DNA of 64,000 bases from Pseudomonas sp. KNUC1026 (GCF_021650705.1 NZ_CP087138.1:1612001-1676000); one strand, 5' to 3'. Counted from the first letter of the stretch, positions 8,950-18,918 are shown. Made by a program: numbers and translations. The notes: generated from the letters alone by a model not told the origin.

Positions 8950-9667
8950 TCACATCCGGCTCCGATGAGGCCACTTTCAACCCGATGCGGGTATGCAGTG
9001 CCCTGCGCCCTTGCGGGGTCAGGGCCAATGCCCGGCTGTCCAGGTCTTGTACCAACCATCCTTGCCTGAGCGCGGTGTGAAGCAGCGCTGCCCCCAACGC
9101 ACCGGCCAGGTGCGGGCGGCGCATGCTCCAGTCAAGGCAGGGGCAGGCGAAACGTCGCCGCTGGGCCTTTGCCTGGGCGACGTCGATACCAAGCTGGGCG
9201 AAGGCTGCTTCGCCGCACAGTGCCAGCTGATACTCACCGTCCTGCTCGGCCGGCACCCCCAGCCAGCCCGCCTCGACGAAATGATCGTGCAATTGCACCG
9301 CAAGCGTGCCGGCCATGTGGTCGTAACAGGTGCGGGCAAAGCGTAGCCGTGCAGGGGTATTGGGCACGAACGGAACCTGGGTGCCCTGGCTGATGACCAT
9401 CAACGCTTCGAGTGCCTGCGCCACCTGCACATCCACCAGGCTGAAATACCGATGCCTGCCCTGCGTATGGCATCGGATCAGGCGGCCTTCCTGCAATCGG
9501 CCCAGGTGCGCGCTGGCCGTGGAGGCGCTCACCTCGGCAATGGCCGCAAGCTCGGTGCTGGTTCGCGCCCGCCCATCCATCAATGAGCAGAGCATCCGGG
9601 TGCGGGCCGGCTCGGCGATGGCGCCGGCAACCCGTGAGATCGCAGTTTCCTGGCTGAGCGCATCCAT
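8906..9667 (-). CDS. ArsR-type winged-helix transcriptional regulator with large C-terminal domain
   Basis: The first 90 residues form an ArsR/SmtB-like winged helix: IAEPARTRMLCSLMDGRA, then TSTELAAIAEVSASTASAHLGRLQEGRLI as the helix-turn-helix, and a beta wing (GRHRYFSLVD). At 253 residues it is much longer than simple ArsR repressors; the C-terminal half contains FACPCLDWSMRRPHLAG and a Leu/Ala-rich tail. It is divergent from the P450 gene across about 70 bases and converges on crtE, so it most likely controls the P450-ABM pair and itself. Regulation of crt genes is only a possibility. Confidence 0.8.
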   Translation of the reverse strand: MDALSQETAISRVAGAIAEPARTRMLCSLMDGRARTSTELAAIAEVSASTASAHLGRLQEGRLIRCHTQGRHRYFSLVDVQVAQALEALMVISQGTQVPFVPNTPARLRFARTCYDHMAGTLAVQLHDHFVEAGWLGVPAEQDGEYQLALCGEAAFAQLGIDVAQAKAQRRRFACPCLDWSMRRPHLAGALGAALLHTALRQGWLVQDLDSRALALTPQGRRALHTRIGLKVASSEPDVISSPRPSADRTTRA

Positions 9668-9741
9668 AGTTCGTTCCAGAGCGAATCGTGTGTGTGGAGG
9701 ATGTTGGATAGTAGCTGCTCTCGACCGCCAGGGCTTTGCCG

Positions 9742-10899
9742 ATGACGCCTATTCAAGCTGCCACTCACACTGATCCGTACCCTTGTTATGAGCGCCTGAG
9801 GCGCCACGCCGGCCTGAGTTTCGACGCCGAGCTCGGGCTACGGATCGCCAGCGATGCCCAATCGGTGCAGGCGATTCTCGAACATCCCGATTGCCTTGTG
9901 CGCCCCTTGGATGAACCAGTGCCTGGGTATCTGGGGCAGGGCGCTGCGGGTGACATCTTCAGCCGGCTGATGCGCATGAACGAGGGGGCGGCGCATCTGG
10001 GGCCGAAAAGAGTCATGGCGCTGGCGTTGGCGGCTCTGCCGGCTCACGCGATTGCAGAGGCGGTAGAGGAGGCGGCCAGGCAGTTGGATGGCCCCGCCGG
10101 GCACCTGGACGCATGGATGTTCACCTTGCCGCTGTGCACCGTCGCGGCCCTGATCGGTTTTGCTGGCGACCAGCGGCAGGCAGTTGCCCAGCGTGTGCGC
10201 GAGTACGTGACCTGCCTGTCGCCGTTGAGCGATGAGGTTGCCTTGCGCCGGGCAGACCAGGCCGCCGATCAGCTGCGCCAAGCGTTCGACGCAGTGCTGA
10301 GCCAGGATGATCCGCGCAATGGCTTTCTTGGCCAGGTTCGCGCTGGTTGCGAGGCTGCTGGCTGGCACGACCGCGACGCACTGATCGCCAACCTCATCGG
10401 GCTGATGTCGCAGGCCTGTGACGCCACGGCTGGCTTGATCGGCAACGCGCTCATAGCGTTGCGTTGCAGCCCTGAGATGATCGGCTCACTGCGCGGCACG
10501 CCCGGCCTGCTCGGCGAATGGGTTGCCGAGGTCGCCCGCCATGACTCACCGGTGCAGAACACCCGCCGGTTCCTGGCCAGGCCCTGCAAGGTGCTGGGCT
10601 ACGCACTCGAAGCGGGCGACACAGTCCTGGTGCTGCTGGGCTCGGCCAACCGCGATGCGCGCGCGAACGCCGCCCCGGACAGCTTTGTACTCGAACGGCC
10701 TCACCGGCGCACGTTCAGCTTTGGCGGCGGCAGGCACGAATGCCCCGGCCAGCGTTTGGCTCTGGGTATCGCCACCTACGCCGTCGAGCGCTGGCTGCAA
10801 CAACCTGCCCCCTCCGCTGCTGCGTTGCGTTGGCATTACCAGCCGTCGCTCAATGGGCGCATCCCCAGGTTCTGCGTTGATGAGGAGGCTCAGCGATGA
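9742..10899 (+). CDS. Cytochrome P450
   Basis: The 385-residue protein is a soluble bacterial P450. It has the K-helix ExxR motif in WVAEVARHDSP, the meander region, and the heme-ligand loop FSFGGGRHECPGQRLALG with the axial Cys near residue 336. The I-helix reads LMSQACDATAGLIG, so the usual (A/G)Gx(D/E)T oxygen-activation motif is replaced by ACDAT, which is unusual. The ATG at 9742 is preferred over a TTG two codons upstream. The stop overlaps the start of the next gene (ATGA), so the two are probably co-translated. The substrate is unknown; closeness to the crt genes makes an isoprenoid worth considering. Confidence 0.9.
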   Translation: MTPIQAATHTDPYPCYERLRRHAGLSFDAELGLRIASDAQSVQAILEHPDCLVRPLDEPVPGYLGQGAAGDIFSRLMRMNEGAAHLGPKRVMALALAALPAHAIAEAVEEAARQLDGPAGHLDAWMFTLPLCTVAALIGFAGDQRQAVAQRVREYVTCLSPLSDEVALRRADQAADQLRQAFDAVLSQDDPRNGFLGQVRAGCEAAGWHDRDALIANLIGLMSQACDATAGLIGNALIALRCSPEMIGSLRGTPGLLGEWVAEVARHDSPVQNTRRFLARPCKVLGYALEAGDTVLVLLGSANRDARANAAPDSFVLERPHRRTFSFGGGRHECPGQRLALGIATYAVERWLQQPAPSAAALRWHYQPSLNGRIPRFCVDEEAQR

Positions 10900-11241
10900 T
10901 CGCGGTGATTTTTCAGGCCTGGCCGGCCGCAGGGCAATACGACCGCTACCTTGACCTTGCCGCCGAGCTCAAACCCTTGCTGGCGGGCATCGAAGGGGTT
11001 CATCTCCATCGAGCGGTTCCAGAGCCTTGCCGACCCTGCCAAGGTGCTGTCGTTGTCATTCTGGCGGGATGAGCAGGCCATCGCCCAGTGGCGCACCCTT
11101 GAGGCGCACCGCGCGGCTCAGTCGGCGGGGCGCGAGCGCGTACTGGGCGACTACCGCCTGCGCATTGCCCACGTCATTCGCGACTATGGCTTTGCCGACC
11201 GCGAGCAGGCCCCCGTCGACAGCCAGCAAGCGCACGGGTGA
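10896..11241 (+). CDS. ABM-domain (antibiotic biosynthesis monooxygenase-like) protein, frameshifted
   Basis: The sequence encodes a dimeric alpha/beta-barrel-type protein of about 114 residues: MIAVIFQAWPAAGQYDRY..., then FISIERFQSLADPAKVLSLSFW, then AIAQWRTLEAHRAAQ, the usual ABM/HmoA-like pattern. Reading moves to another frame in a GGGG run at 10995-10998, consistent with one extra G. ABM proteins act as cofactor-free oxygenases, heme-degrading enzymes or partners of redox enzymes. The ATGA overlap with the P450 suggests joint expression. Confidence 0.75.
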
Positions 11242-11319
11242 GCAGCCTGGTGATAGAGGAACTTTGCGGCCGCTTCGGCGGTCGCAAGGCCCGCTCACTC
11301 CAACGCTCAGGGAGACCCC

Positions 11320-11937
11320 ATGCGCTTTACCGCTTTCCATCGCCTGGCTGCACTGGCCGGCGCCTTCTCCGCACTGGCTGGCTGCAGCGACAAGCCATCC
11401 GACAGCGACATCCAGGCCGCCCTGGCCGGCCAGCTCGACGGCCAGGCCTGCCTCACGGCGCCGATGTTCAGGAATTTCCCCGTGACCCTCAGCGACAGCT
11501 TCTCCGGCCCCGGCCCTGCCAGCGGCAACGCGCCTGCGTTCGACGCGCTGGTGTCGGCAGGCCTGCTGACCAAAAACGGCGCCAGCTATGACCTGACCGA
11601 TGCCGGGCGTGCTGCGCATCAGGTCGGCAGCCAGGGCTTCTGCTACGCAGACGGTTTCGAGATCGCCGAGGTGAAGGACGTCTCCGAGGCCAAGGGCCAG
11701 CAGGGGCCTGCGGTGGACCAGGCCTGGGACGTGACCCTCGACATCCGCCAGAAGCCGGTCGCCGACTGGGCCAAGAGCCCGGCGGTCAAGCAGCTCAGCC
11801 GCGACCCCGACGTCTTCACGCAGAAGGTGCACACCTACCACGTGACCGTCGCGACCGTGAAAGGCGAAAAGGGCCTGCGCCTGATCGACCCGCGCTTCTC
11901 ACTGAACCATGGCGTGAGCGTGAGTCAGGGGTTCTGA
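11320..11937 (+). CDS. Putative lipoprotein, function unknown
   Basis: A 205-residue protein with a lipoprotein signal peptide: RFTAFHRLAALAGAF, then the lipobox LAGC with the acceptor Cys near residue 21. The mature part begins SDKPSDSDIQAAL and is soluble, ending in RLIDPRFSLNHGVSVSQGF. Two further Cys residues (QACLTAP and GFCYADG) could form a disulphide in the periplasm. An AGGGAG ribosome site precedes the start. It is not in an obvious operon; the next genes are on the other strand and overlap its end by 13 bases. I do not recognise a functional family. Confidence 0.75.
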   Translation: MRFTAFHRLAALAGAFSALAGCSDKPSDSDIQAALAGQLDGQACLTAPMFRNFPVTLSDSFSGPGPASGNAPAFDALVSAGLLTKNGASYDLTDAGRAAHQVGSQGFCYADGFEIAEVKDVSEAKGQQGPAVDQAWDVTLDIRQKPVADWAKSPAVKQLSRDPDVFTQKVHTYHVTVATVKGEKGLRLIDPRFSLNHGVSVSQGF

Positions 11938-12702
11938 TCGGCGCCCAGGTATTCGATGCGCAGGTGCCCGGTGGCGGCCGAGGTTTCGACATGCGCCTGC
12001 ACGCCGTAGACCTGGCGCAGGCGCGCCGGGGTCAACACCTCGGCGGCGCTGCCCTGGGCAACCAGTTGCCCCTGATGCAGCAGCGCCAGCCGATCGCAAA
12101 AGCGTGCTGCCAGGTTAAGGTCGTGAAGCGCGACGACGCAGGTCAACGGTAGCTGGCGCACCAGCGTCAGCAGCTCGAGCTGGTGCTGGATGTCCAGGTG
12201 GTTGGTGGGCTCGTCCAGCAGCAATTCGCCGGGCTGCTGCGCCAGGGCGCGGGCGATCTGCACCCGCTGGCGCTCGCCACCGGACAGGCTGTGCCAGGCC
12301 TGCTGGCGCCGGCCGGCCATGCCCACCCGCTCCAGCGCCGCCGCCACGGCTTGGTCGTCCTCGGCCGACCAGCCAGCCAGCAACGCCCGGTGCGGCGTAC
12401 GGCCCAGGCGCGACCACATCCTCCACGCGAATGTCGGCCTCGGTGCTGGCGTGTTGCTCGACCAGTGCGATGCGCCTTGCCAGCGGGCGGCGGCGCCACT
12501 GGCCGAGGCAGCGTTCGTCCAGCCACACCTGCCCGGCATCCGGCTTCGCCAGGCCTGCCAGAAGGCGCAGCAGGGAAGATTTGCCCGAGCCGTTGGGGCC
12601 GATCAGGCCCAGCACACCGCCCACCGGCACCTGCAGGCTGACGCCGGCCAGCAAGGCATGGCCGCCCAAGCGCCAGTGCAGCGCTTCGGCGCGCAAGCTC
12701 AT
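11925..12702 (-). CDS. ABC transporter ATP-binding protein (BtuD/FecE type), frameshifted
   Basis: The ATPase subunit of a FecCD-family importer. The N-terminal part contains the Walker A GLIGPNGSGKSSLLRLLAGL near residue 34 and the Q-loop ALVEQHA. After a frame change at about 12407 (one extra base in what should read EDVVALGRTPHR) it continues with the ABC signature HSLSGGERQRVQIARAL, Walker B ELLLDEPTNHLD and the H-loop VVALHDLNLA. About 258 residues after correction, normal for the family. It overlaps the permease gene by four bases. The upstream cobalamin riboswitch argues for corrinoid uptake rather than iron-siderophore uptake. Confidence 0.88.
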
Positions 12703-13711
12703 CGCGTGCGCCCTTCGCGTTGCAGCAGCCAGGCAAATGCCGGTGCGCCCACCAACGCCGTGACCACACCGATGGGCAACACCTGTTGCGGGATCAGCAC
12801 CCGCGAAACGATGTCGGCCAGCACCACGAAGTGCGCGCCGATCAACGCCGCTGCCGGTACCAGCCGTGCATGCCCTGGCCCCACCAGCAACCGTGCGGCA
12901 TGGGGAATCACCAGCCCGACGAAGCCCACCGCGCCGACGATGCTCACCAGCGCGGCGGTGATCAGTGCGGTGCAGGCCAGCAGCACCAGGCGCACGGCGG
13001 GTACCGGCACGCCGAGGCTGGCGGCGGCGGTTTCGCCAAAGGTAAAGGCGTCGAGCGCGCGCGCGGCCAGCAGGCTGACCACCAGGCCCACGGCCACCAC
13101 GGCAAGCGCCAGCCCGGCATCGCCCCAGCGCACCCCGCTGAGGCTGCCGAGCAGCCAGAACATCACGCTGCGCGCCTGTTCGGCGTTGGCCGAGGTCGAA
13201 ACGATGTAAGCGGTCAGTGCGTTGAACAGCTGCGCCCCGGCAACGCCGGAGAGATCATGCGTGTCGGCCCGCTGCCTTGCCGTGCGGCCAGGGCCAGCAC
13301 CAGCACAAAGGCCAGGGTCGCGCCGAGAAACGCCCCCAGCGGCAGCCCCAGGGCGCCGCCGCCAAAGCCCAGCAACATCACCATCACCGCACCGGTGGAG
13401 GCGCCGGCGCTGATGCCCAGCACGTAAGGCTCGGCCAGTGCGTTGCGCAGCAGGGCCTGCAACAGCGTGCCGCACAGTGCAAGGCCTGCGCCGCAGCAGG
13501 CGGCGACCACCGCGCGGCTGGCGCGGTAATCCCAGACGATGCCCTGCTGGATGGGCGTGACCGGGTAATGGCCCAGCCCCAGGCCGTTGAGCACAGCCTG
13601 AGCGGTGGTCAGCAGCGGTACCGGCAATTCGCCGATGGACGCCGCCAGCAGCATGCTCAGCGGCAGCGCCGCCAGGCCCAGCAGCAGCGTGGCGATGCCG
13701 GGTGCCCTCAT
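12699..13711 (-). CDS. ABC transporter permease (BtuC/FecD family), frameshifted
   Basis: A polytopic inner-membrane permease of about 337 residues. The N-terminal half includes LGHYPVTPIQQGIVWDYRASRAV and ALCGTLLQALLRNALAEP, the classic FecCD GxxxQxxxxNPLAxP-like loop. The C-terminal half includes VGAVGFVGLVIPHAARLLVG, the cytoplasmic loop that contacts the ATPase. The halves lie in different frames and join at about 13250, where one base appears missing (RMILSGVAGAQLF expected). The start overlaps the binding-protein stop, and the stop overlaps the ATPase start, each by four bases. Confidence 0.88.
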
Positions 13712-14705
13712 GGGGTGCCAAGGCCCTGGGCGACGGCTTCGAGCGCGTCGGTGACCCGCAGCGAAGGGTTCAGCGACTGCGCATCGACCACGATCACATG
13801 CCCGTTGCGCACAGCCTTGAGCTGCGAGGCGACCGGGTCGCTGTGCAGGAAGGCGAGTTTTTCTCGATGTCGTCGGCCGGGTAGCGGCGGCGGTCCATGC
13901 GGGTGATGACCAGATAATCCGGGTCCTGCTTGGCCAGCTGCTCCCAGCTGACGTTGGGCCATTCATCGGCGCTGTCGATCACATTGCGCAGGCCCAGGGT
14001 ACGGGCGATGTAGCCTGGCACGCCACTGTTGCCGGCTACCCACGCGTCGCCTTCCAGGCGCGCGCTGGAAAACCAGAACGCTACCGAGGCCTTGTGGGTG
14101 TTGGCCTGGGCGCGGGCGACAGCCTTCGCCAGGCGCTGGTGCTGGGCCTCGAGCACGGCCTGGCCCCGGGCCGGCACATTGAAGATGCGCGCCAGTTCAG
14201 TGACTTCACGGTCGATCAGGGCCATGTCGAACGGCACCAGGCGGGCACCGTCGCCGTTGGAAGTGCTGGTCACCGCCTTGCCGTCGCAATCGCTGGGGGA
14301 CACATAAGCCGGGATGCCCAGGCCCTGGAACTGCTCGAAGGTCGCGACATCGCCGCCCTGGCCGATGTTGTAGGTGTATTGGGCGGTGACCAGCTCCGGT
14401 GCCTTGCCCACCACCGATTCGAAGCTGGGGGCGTTGTCGGCCAGCCGCGGAATGCCCTTGGCTGCGGTTTCAAGCGACGGCGGCAACGGCCCGAACCACA
14501 GCGCGGTGCCGACCACCTTGGGAGCAAGCCCCAGGCTCAGGAGCACTTCGGTGCTGGCCTGGCCGATGCTCACCACCCGGGCGGGCGCAGCATTGAAGGT
14601 GAGGTTGTGGCCGCAGTTGCTCAGTGTGACCGGATAGGGCTGGGCAGCGAGCGCCGGGCCGCAGAGGGCCAGGGTGCAGGCCAGGGCCGGCAGGAAGGTA
14701 CGCAT
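13708..14705 (-). CDS. ABC transporter substrate-binding protein (BtuF-like), frameshifted
   Basis: A periplasmic binding protein of about 332 residues with a signal peptide (RTFLPALACTLALCGPALA). It has a class III binding-protein fold: ARVVSIGQASTEVLLSLGL early, ELVTAQYTYNIG in the middle, and DYLVITRMDRR near the hinge of the second lobe. An A-run at 13858-13862 (reverse strand) seems one base short; correcting it joins DIEKK to LAFLHSDPVASQLKAV. It is the first gene behind the cobalamin riboswitch, so it probably binds a corrinoid. An iron-complex ligand is the alternative. Confidence 0.85.
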
Positions 14706-14761
14706 GGTCGTTAGCTCCGCTGGGGGTTTACGCGCCCCGTTGCTCGAAAAAGTGATGGGCC

Positions 14762-14866
14762 TGTGCGGGGTCTGGCTTTCGGCAAGGCCGAATACAGTGG
14801 CGCGACCGCGCCGGATTCGAACCGGCTTCCCGAGGCAGGCGCCGGGAGGTTAGGGCACTGCCGCTT
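14762..14866 (-). ncRNA. Cobalamin riboswitch upstream of the BtuFCD-like operon
   Basis: Read on the minus strand, this leader contains GGGAAGCCGG, a loop, then TCCGGCGCGG and CGCGCCACTGTA, which is the conserved core and B12 box, followed by the CCGAAAGCCAGACCCC closing segment. It sits about 60 bases before the binding-protein start. Such RNAs bind adenosyl- or methylcobalamin and turn expression off. The GGTTCGAATCC stretch imitates a tRNA T-loop, but the rest fits a riboswitch. Edges are approximate. Confidence 0.88.
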
Positions 14867-14938
14867 GCCACGCAAGCTTGCAATTGGCGCCGCCAGCGGC
14901 CAGTGTTGGGGCTTTTGCACACCCGCAACGGATTCTCC

Positions 14939-16090
14939 ATGACTGCCCAACCTGCCATCGCTTCGCTCGCCGCCGGCCCGGGCGAGCGCTTTTCCACGCG
15001 CGTCGCCTTCTTCATCGCCGGCCTTTGCATGTCGGCCTGGGCGCCGCTGGTGCCACTGGCCAAGGCCCGCGCCCAGCTCGATGACGGCACGTTGGGGCTG
15101 ATGCTGCTGGGCCTGGGCGCAGGGTCCATCCTCACCATGCCCTTGGCCGGCCACCTGTGCAGCCTGCGCGGCTGCCGCTTCGCCATTGTGCTCGGCACGT
15201 TGCTGGTGTGCCTGACGCTGCCGGCACTGGCCACGTTCAGCCAGCCCTGGTTGCTGGCGGTGGCCATCGTGGCGTTCGGCGCAGCCATGGGGCTGCTCGA
15301 CTGCGCCATGAACGTGCAGGCGGTGATCGTCGACAAGGCAAGCGACAGGCCGTTGATGTCGGGCTTTCACGGGCTGTTCAGCGTCGGCGGCATCGCCGGT
15401 GCGGCCGGCATGACCGCCTTGCTCAGCCTGGGCCTTGCTGCGCTGCCGGCCGTGCTGTGCCTGGTGGGCCTGACGTTGCTGCTGCTCTGGCGATCAGCGC
15501 CACACCTGCTGCCCTACGGCAGCGAGCGGGAAGGCCCGCCCTTTGCAGTGCCGCGGGGCGTGGTGCTGTTCCTTGGGCTTTTGTGCTTCATTGTCTTTCT
15601 GACCGAAGGCGCGATGCTGGACTGGAGCGGGTTGTTCCTGATCGGCGAACGCGGCATGGAGCCGTCCTGGGCGGGGTTGGGTTATGCGGCGTTCGCCGCG
15701 ACCATGACCCTCGGCCGCCTGACTGGCGATGCCATCGTTGCGCGCCTGGGCGGGGTGCGTGTGGTGGTGCTGGGCGGGTTGCTGGCAGCTGCAGGCCTTG
15801 CGCTCTCGTTGCTGCTGCCGGGCTGGCCGGCGGCGCTGGCAGGTTATGCGCTGGTGGGGGCGGGCTGCGCCAATATCGTGCCGGTGCTGTTCACTGCCGT
15901 GGGGCGGCAGACCAGCATGCCGCAGCGCACCGCAGTTCCGGCACTGATTTCCCTGGGTTACGCCGGCATCCTGTTGGGGCCTGCCCTGATCGGTTTTGCC
16001 GCGCATCTGGTGGGGCTTGCGTGGGCGCTGGCGGTACTAGTGCTTTTGATGGGGCTGGTGGCTGCCAGCGGCCGCTTTCTCAAGGGCTAG
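14939..16090 (+). CDS. MFS transporter
   Basis: A 383-residue protein with about twelve hydrophobic helices and the loop-2/3 signature LGLGAGSILTMPLAGHLCSLRG. After helix 6 there is a charged loop (LLPYGSEREGPPF), then FIVFLTEGAMLDWSGLFL and GRLTGDAIVARLGGVRVVVLGG. This resembles the small MFS group related to YfkF/fucose-permease-like carriers, but the substrate is unclear. It is divergent from the riboswitch-controlled ABC operon and starts only about 70 bases from the riboswitch 5' end, so their promoters must overlap. Confidence 0.85.
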   Translation: MTAQPAIASLAAGPGERFSTRVAFFIAGLCMSAWAPLVPLAKARAQLDDGTLGLMLLGLGAGSILTMPLAGHLCSLRGCRFAIVLGTLLVCLTLPALATFSQPWLLAVAIVAFGAAMGLLDCAMNVQAVIVDKASDRPLMSGFHGLFSVGGIAGAAGMTALLSLGLAALPAVLCLVGLTLLLLWRSAPHLLPYGSEREGPPFAVPRGVVLFLGLLCFIVFLTEGAMLDWSGLFLIGERGMEPSWAGLGYAAFAATMTLGRLTGDAIVARLGGVRVVVLGGLLAAAGLALSLLLPGWPAALAGYALVGAGCANIVPVLFTAVGRQTSMPQRTAVPALISLGYAGILLGPALIGFAAHLVGLAWALAVLVLLMGLVAASGRFLKG

Positions 16091-16180
16091 TGCTGCGGTA
16101 GGTTTTTTATCGCCCCGGGGGAAACAGAACGGTCATGTAGTGGTCCATGCATCACCGCTACCTCCCCATGGAGCTTGACC

Positions 16181-16654
16181 ATGCACCTCGAAGGATCCTG
16201 CCATTGCCGCGCTGTGCGCTTTTGCCTCGAAAGCCCGCACCCCTATCCTTACCAGCGCTGCTATTGCTCGATCTGCCGCAAGACCCAAGGGGCAGGGGGC
16301 TATGCCATCAACCTGAGCGGAGATGCCAAGAGCCTCAAGGTCCATGGCACCCGGCATGTGCGCATCTATCACGCGCGCATGGAGGACGGCAGCAAGAGCA
16401 GCGCCGAGCGCCATTTCTGTGGTGTGTGCGGCAGCGGCCTATGGCTCTTCAGCCCTGAGTGGCCCGAGTTGATCCACCCATTCGCCAGTGCCATCGACAC
16501 CGAGCTGCCGGTGCCGCCGGAGCATACGCACCTGCTGCTGGGCTCCAGGGCGGCCTGGGTCGAAGTGCAGGGCAACCCGCAAGATCAGCACTTCGACGGC
16601 TACCCCGAAGAATCCATCGCGCAATGGCACCAGCGGCTGGCGCTGGAGGCCTGA
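16181..16654 (+). CDS. GFA family (glutathione-dependent formaldehyde-activating enzyme/CENP-V-like) protein
   Basis: The 157-residue protein has the zinc-binding pattern of the GFA fold: GSCHCRAVRF near the start, CYCSICRKTQGAGGY near residue 30 and HFCGVCGSGLWLF near residue 75. Family members include formaldehyde-activating enzyme and many of unknown substrate. The ATG at 16181 follows GGAG by seven bases and is chosen over a TTG two codons earlier. It is convergent with the next gene, three bases apart. Confidence 0.9.
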   Translation: MHLEGSCHCRAVRFCLESPHPYPYQRCYCSICRKTQGAGGYAINLSGDAKSLKVHGTRHVRIYHARMEDGSKSSAERHFCGVCGSGLWLFSPEWPELIHPFASAIDTELPVPPEHTHLLLGSRAAWVEVQGNPQDQHFDGYPEESIAQWHQRLALEA

Positions 16655-16657
16655 CGC

Positions 16658-18716
16658 TCAGAGCCGCTTGAGCCGCTGCCCGGCAGGCACCGGCTTGCCG
16701 AACAGGTAGCCCTGGAAGTGCGAGCAACCTTCCTCCCGCAGCCGCTCGTACTGCTCGCGGGTTTCTACGCCCTCGGCGGTAATCTGGATCTCGAGGCTGC
16801 GGCTCATGCCGGTGATCGCACGGATGATCGCCATCGACTGGCGGCTTTGCTCCACGTCCTGCACGAACGATTTGTCGATCTTGATCTTGTCGAACGGGAA
16901 CGAGCGCAGGTAGCTCAGCGATGAGTAACCGGTCCCGAAGTCGTCCAGCGCGATGCGCACACCCAGGGCCTTGAGTGCCTTGAGCGTTTCGATGTTGCGG
17001 TCGCTGTTATCCAGCAACACCGATTCGGTGACCTCAAGCTCAAGTCGGCCAGGCGCCAGGCCCGACTCGGCCAGCGCCGAGGCCACCACTGCCTTGAGCC
17101 GGTCGCTCTTGAATTGCACCGGTGAGAGATTTACCGCAACGCTCTGCTCGGTTCCCCAACTGGCGGCCTCGCGGCAGGCTTGATGCAGGGCGAGGGCGCC
17201 CACCTCATGGATCAGGCCGGTTTCTTCCGCCACGGGGATGAACGCCTGGGGCATCACCAGGCCCCGCTGGGGGTGCTGCCAGCGGATCAACGCTTCATAG
17301 CCGGTCACATCGCTGTAAAGGGTGTCGATGATGGGCTGGTAGTACAGCTCCAACTGTTGCCCGGTGACGGCTTCGCGCAGGTCCATCTCGGTGGAGCGCC
17401 GGCGGCGGGCGGTTTCGTCCATCTCCAGGCGGAAGTATTCGAAACGGTTTCGCCCGTTGCGCTTGGCCTCGTACAGGGCCATGTCGGCGCAGCGCAGCAG
17501 TTGTTCACCGCTGTCGTGATCACCGGGCGCCAGGGCAATGCCGATCGACAGGCCGACGCTGACGGTGTGGCCGTCGATCAGAAACGGTGCGCGCACCGCA
17601 TCGATCAGCCGCTGCGCACTGACGCCAGCGCCGTCCACCGACGCAAGCCCCGGCAACACCACTGCAAATTCGTCGCCGCCCAGGCGCGCCAGCAGGTCGT
17701 GCTCGCGCAGCTCCTGGCGCAGGCGGCTGGCCAGCGCGCGCAGCAGTGCGTCGCCGACCGGGTGGCCGAGGGCATCGTTGATGACCTTGAAGTTGTCCAT
17801 GTCCAGGCACAGCACAGCCGTCACCGGCCTGCGTGGCGCAGGCGCGGCCAGGACGGCATCGAGTTGCTCGCGAAACAGCACGCGGTTGGGCAGGCCAGTG
17901 AGGGTGTCGTGGTGCGCCATGTGATGGATCTGCGCGCTGGCGGCGCGCTCGTCGGTGAGGTCGTCGTTGATCAGCAGCACATAGCGGCTGCGTGGGTCGG
18001 CGCCGGGGATGATCTGCCCGGTGGTGCGCAGGCTACGCGGCCCGTGCGCGGTGGGCAGTACCTGTTCGTCGCGAAACGGCCCGCTGCTGCGCATCGCTTC
18101 GTCGACCACCCGGTCCAGGTAAGCAGCCAGGGGGCGGGCAGGTGCTGGTGCAATTTCTGGCCCTGCCACTGTTGGCGGGTGACGCCGAACAGGTGCTCTG
18201 CCCGGCGATTGACCAGCAGCACCGAGCGGCTGACGGCGTCCTGAACGATCACGCTGGAGGGGATGTTGGCGATGATCACCTCAAGGAACGAGGAGAGTTT
18301 TGCCAGCTCATCCTTTGTCGCTCCACCAGCTCCTGCGCCCTTCGCCGCTCGGTGATGTCGCGGGTGATCTTGGCAAAGCCCAGCAGCGTGCCGTCATCGT
18401 CGTACAGCGCATCGATGACCGCCATCGACCAGAATGCCGAACCATCCTTTCGATAGCGCCAGCCTTCAGCCTGAAAGTGGCCCGCGCTTCGCGCGATCTG
18501 CAGCCCTTGATCGGGTAGGCCCGCCGCGCGATCAGCGGCGCTGTAGAACACCGAAAAGTGCTGGCCGACGATCTCCTCTGCGGTATAGCCCTTGGCGCGC
18601 TGGGCACCGGCGTTCCAGTTGGCAACGATGCCATCGGGGGTGAGCAGGTAAATGGCGTAGTCCACTACGCCTTGCACCAGAATCTTGTACATCAGGTCGG
18701 TGGGCTGTGAAGTCAT
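16658..18716 (-). CDS. PAS-PAS-GGDEF-EAL cyclic-di-GMP signalling protein, twice frameshifted
   Basis: After correction this is a protein of about 686 residues. An N-terminal PAS domain (YAIYLLTPDGIVANWNAG; GFAKITRDITERRRAQEL) is followed by a second PAS (IIANIPSSVIVQDAVSRSVL), a GGDEF domain (HDTLTGLPNR, LARLGGDEFAVVL) and an EAL domain (YEALIRWQHP, LDDFGTGYSSLSYLRSFPFDKIKIDKSF split here by my reading only). The GGDEF motif is canonical and preceded by an RxxD inhibitory-site pattern (REHD). Both catalytic signatures look intact, so it could be bifunctional. Single bases appear missing at about 18312 and in the G-run at 18130-18134. No membrane segment is evident; sensing is probably cytoplasmic. 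Confidence 0.88.
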
Positions 18717-18918
18717 CGGGCCTCTCGAACTGGGGATTTCACTATCCGCCACAAGTTAATGTCATAGAGCCAGTATCTCTTAAAAAACCGCCGTTTAGAA
18801 ACCTCCCCTGCCAAAGTCGAGGAGGGCAGGCACAGATTTCCGATGGAGGGCGCGCGATGCCGATGCGCGATGGATTAGGCTGTGACGCGGACCCCGCCCA
18901 CCGGTTGGAGGCTAGTAC

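Noticed and set aside
14800..14835. tRNA-like T-arm GGTTCGAATCC on the minus strand
   Set aside because: No acceptor or anticodon arms fit; the surrounding bases match a cobalamin riboswitch core.
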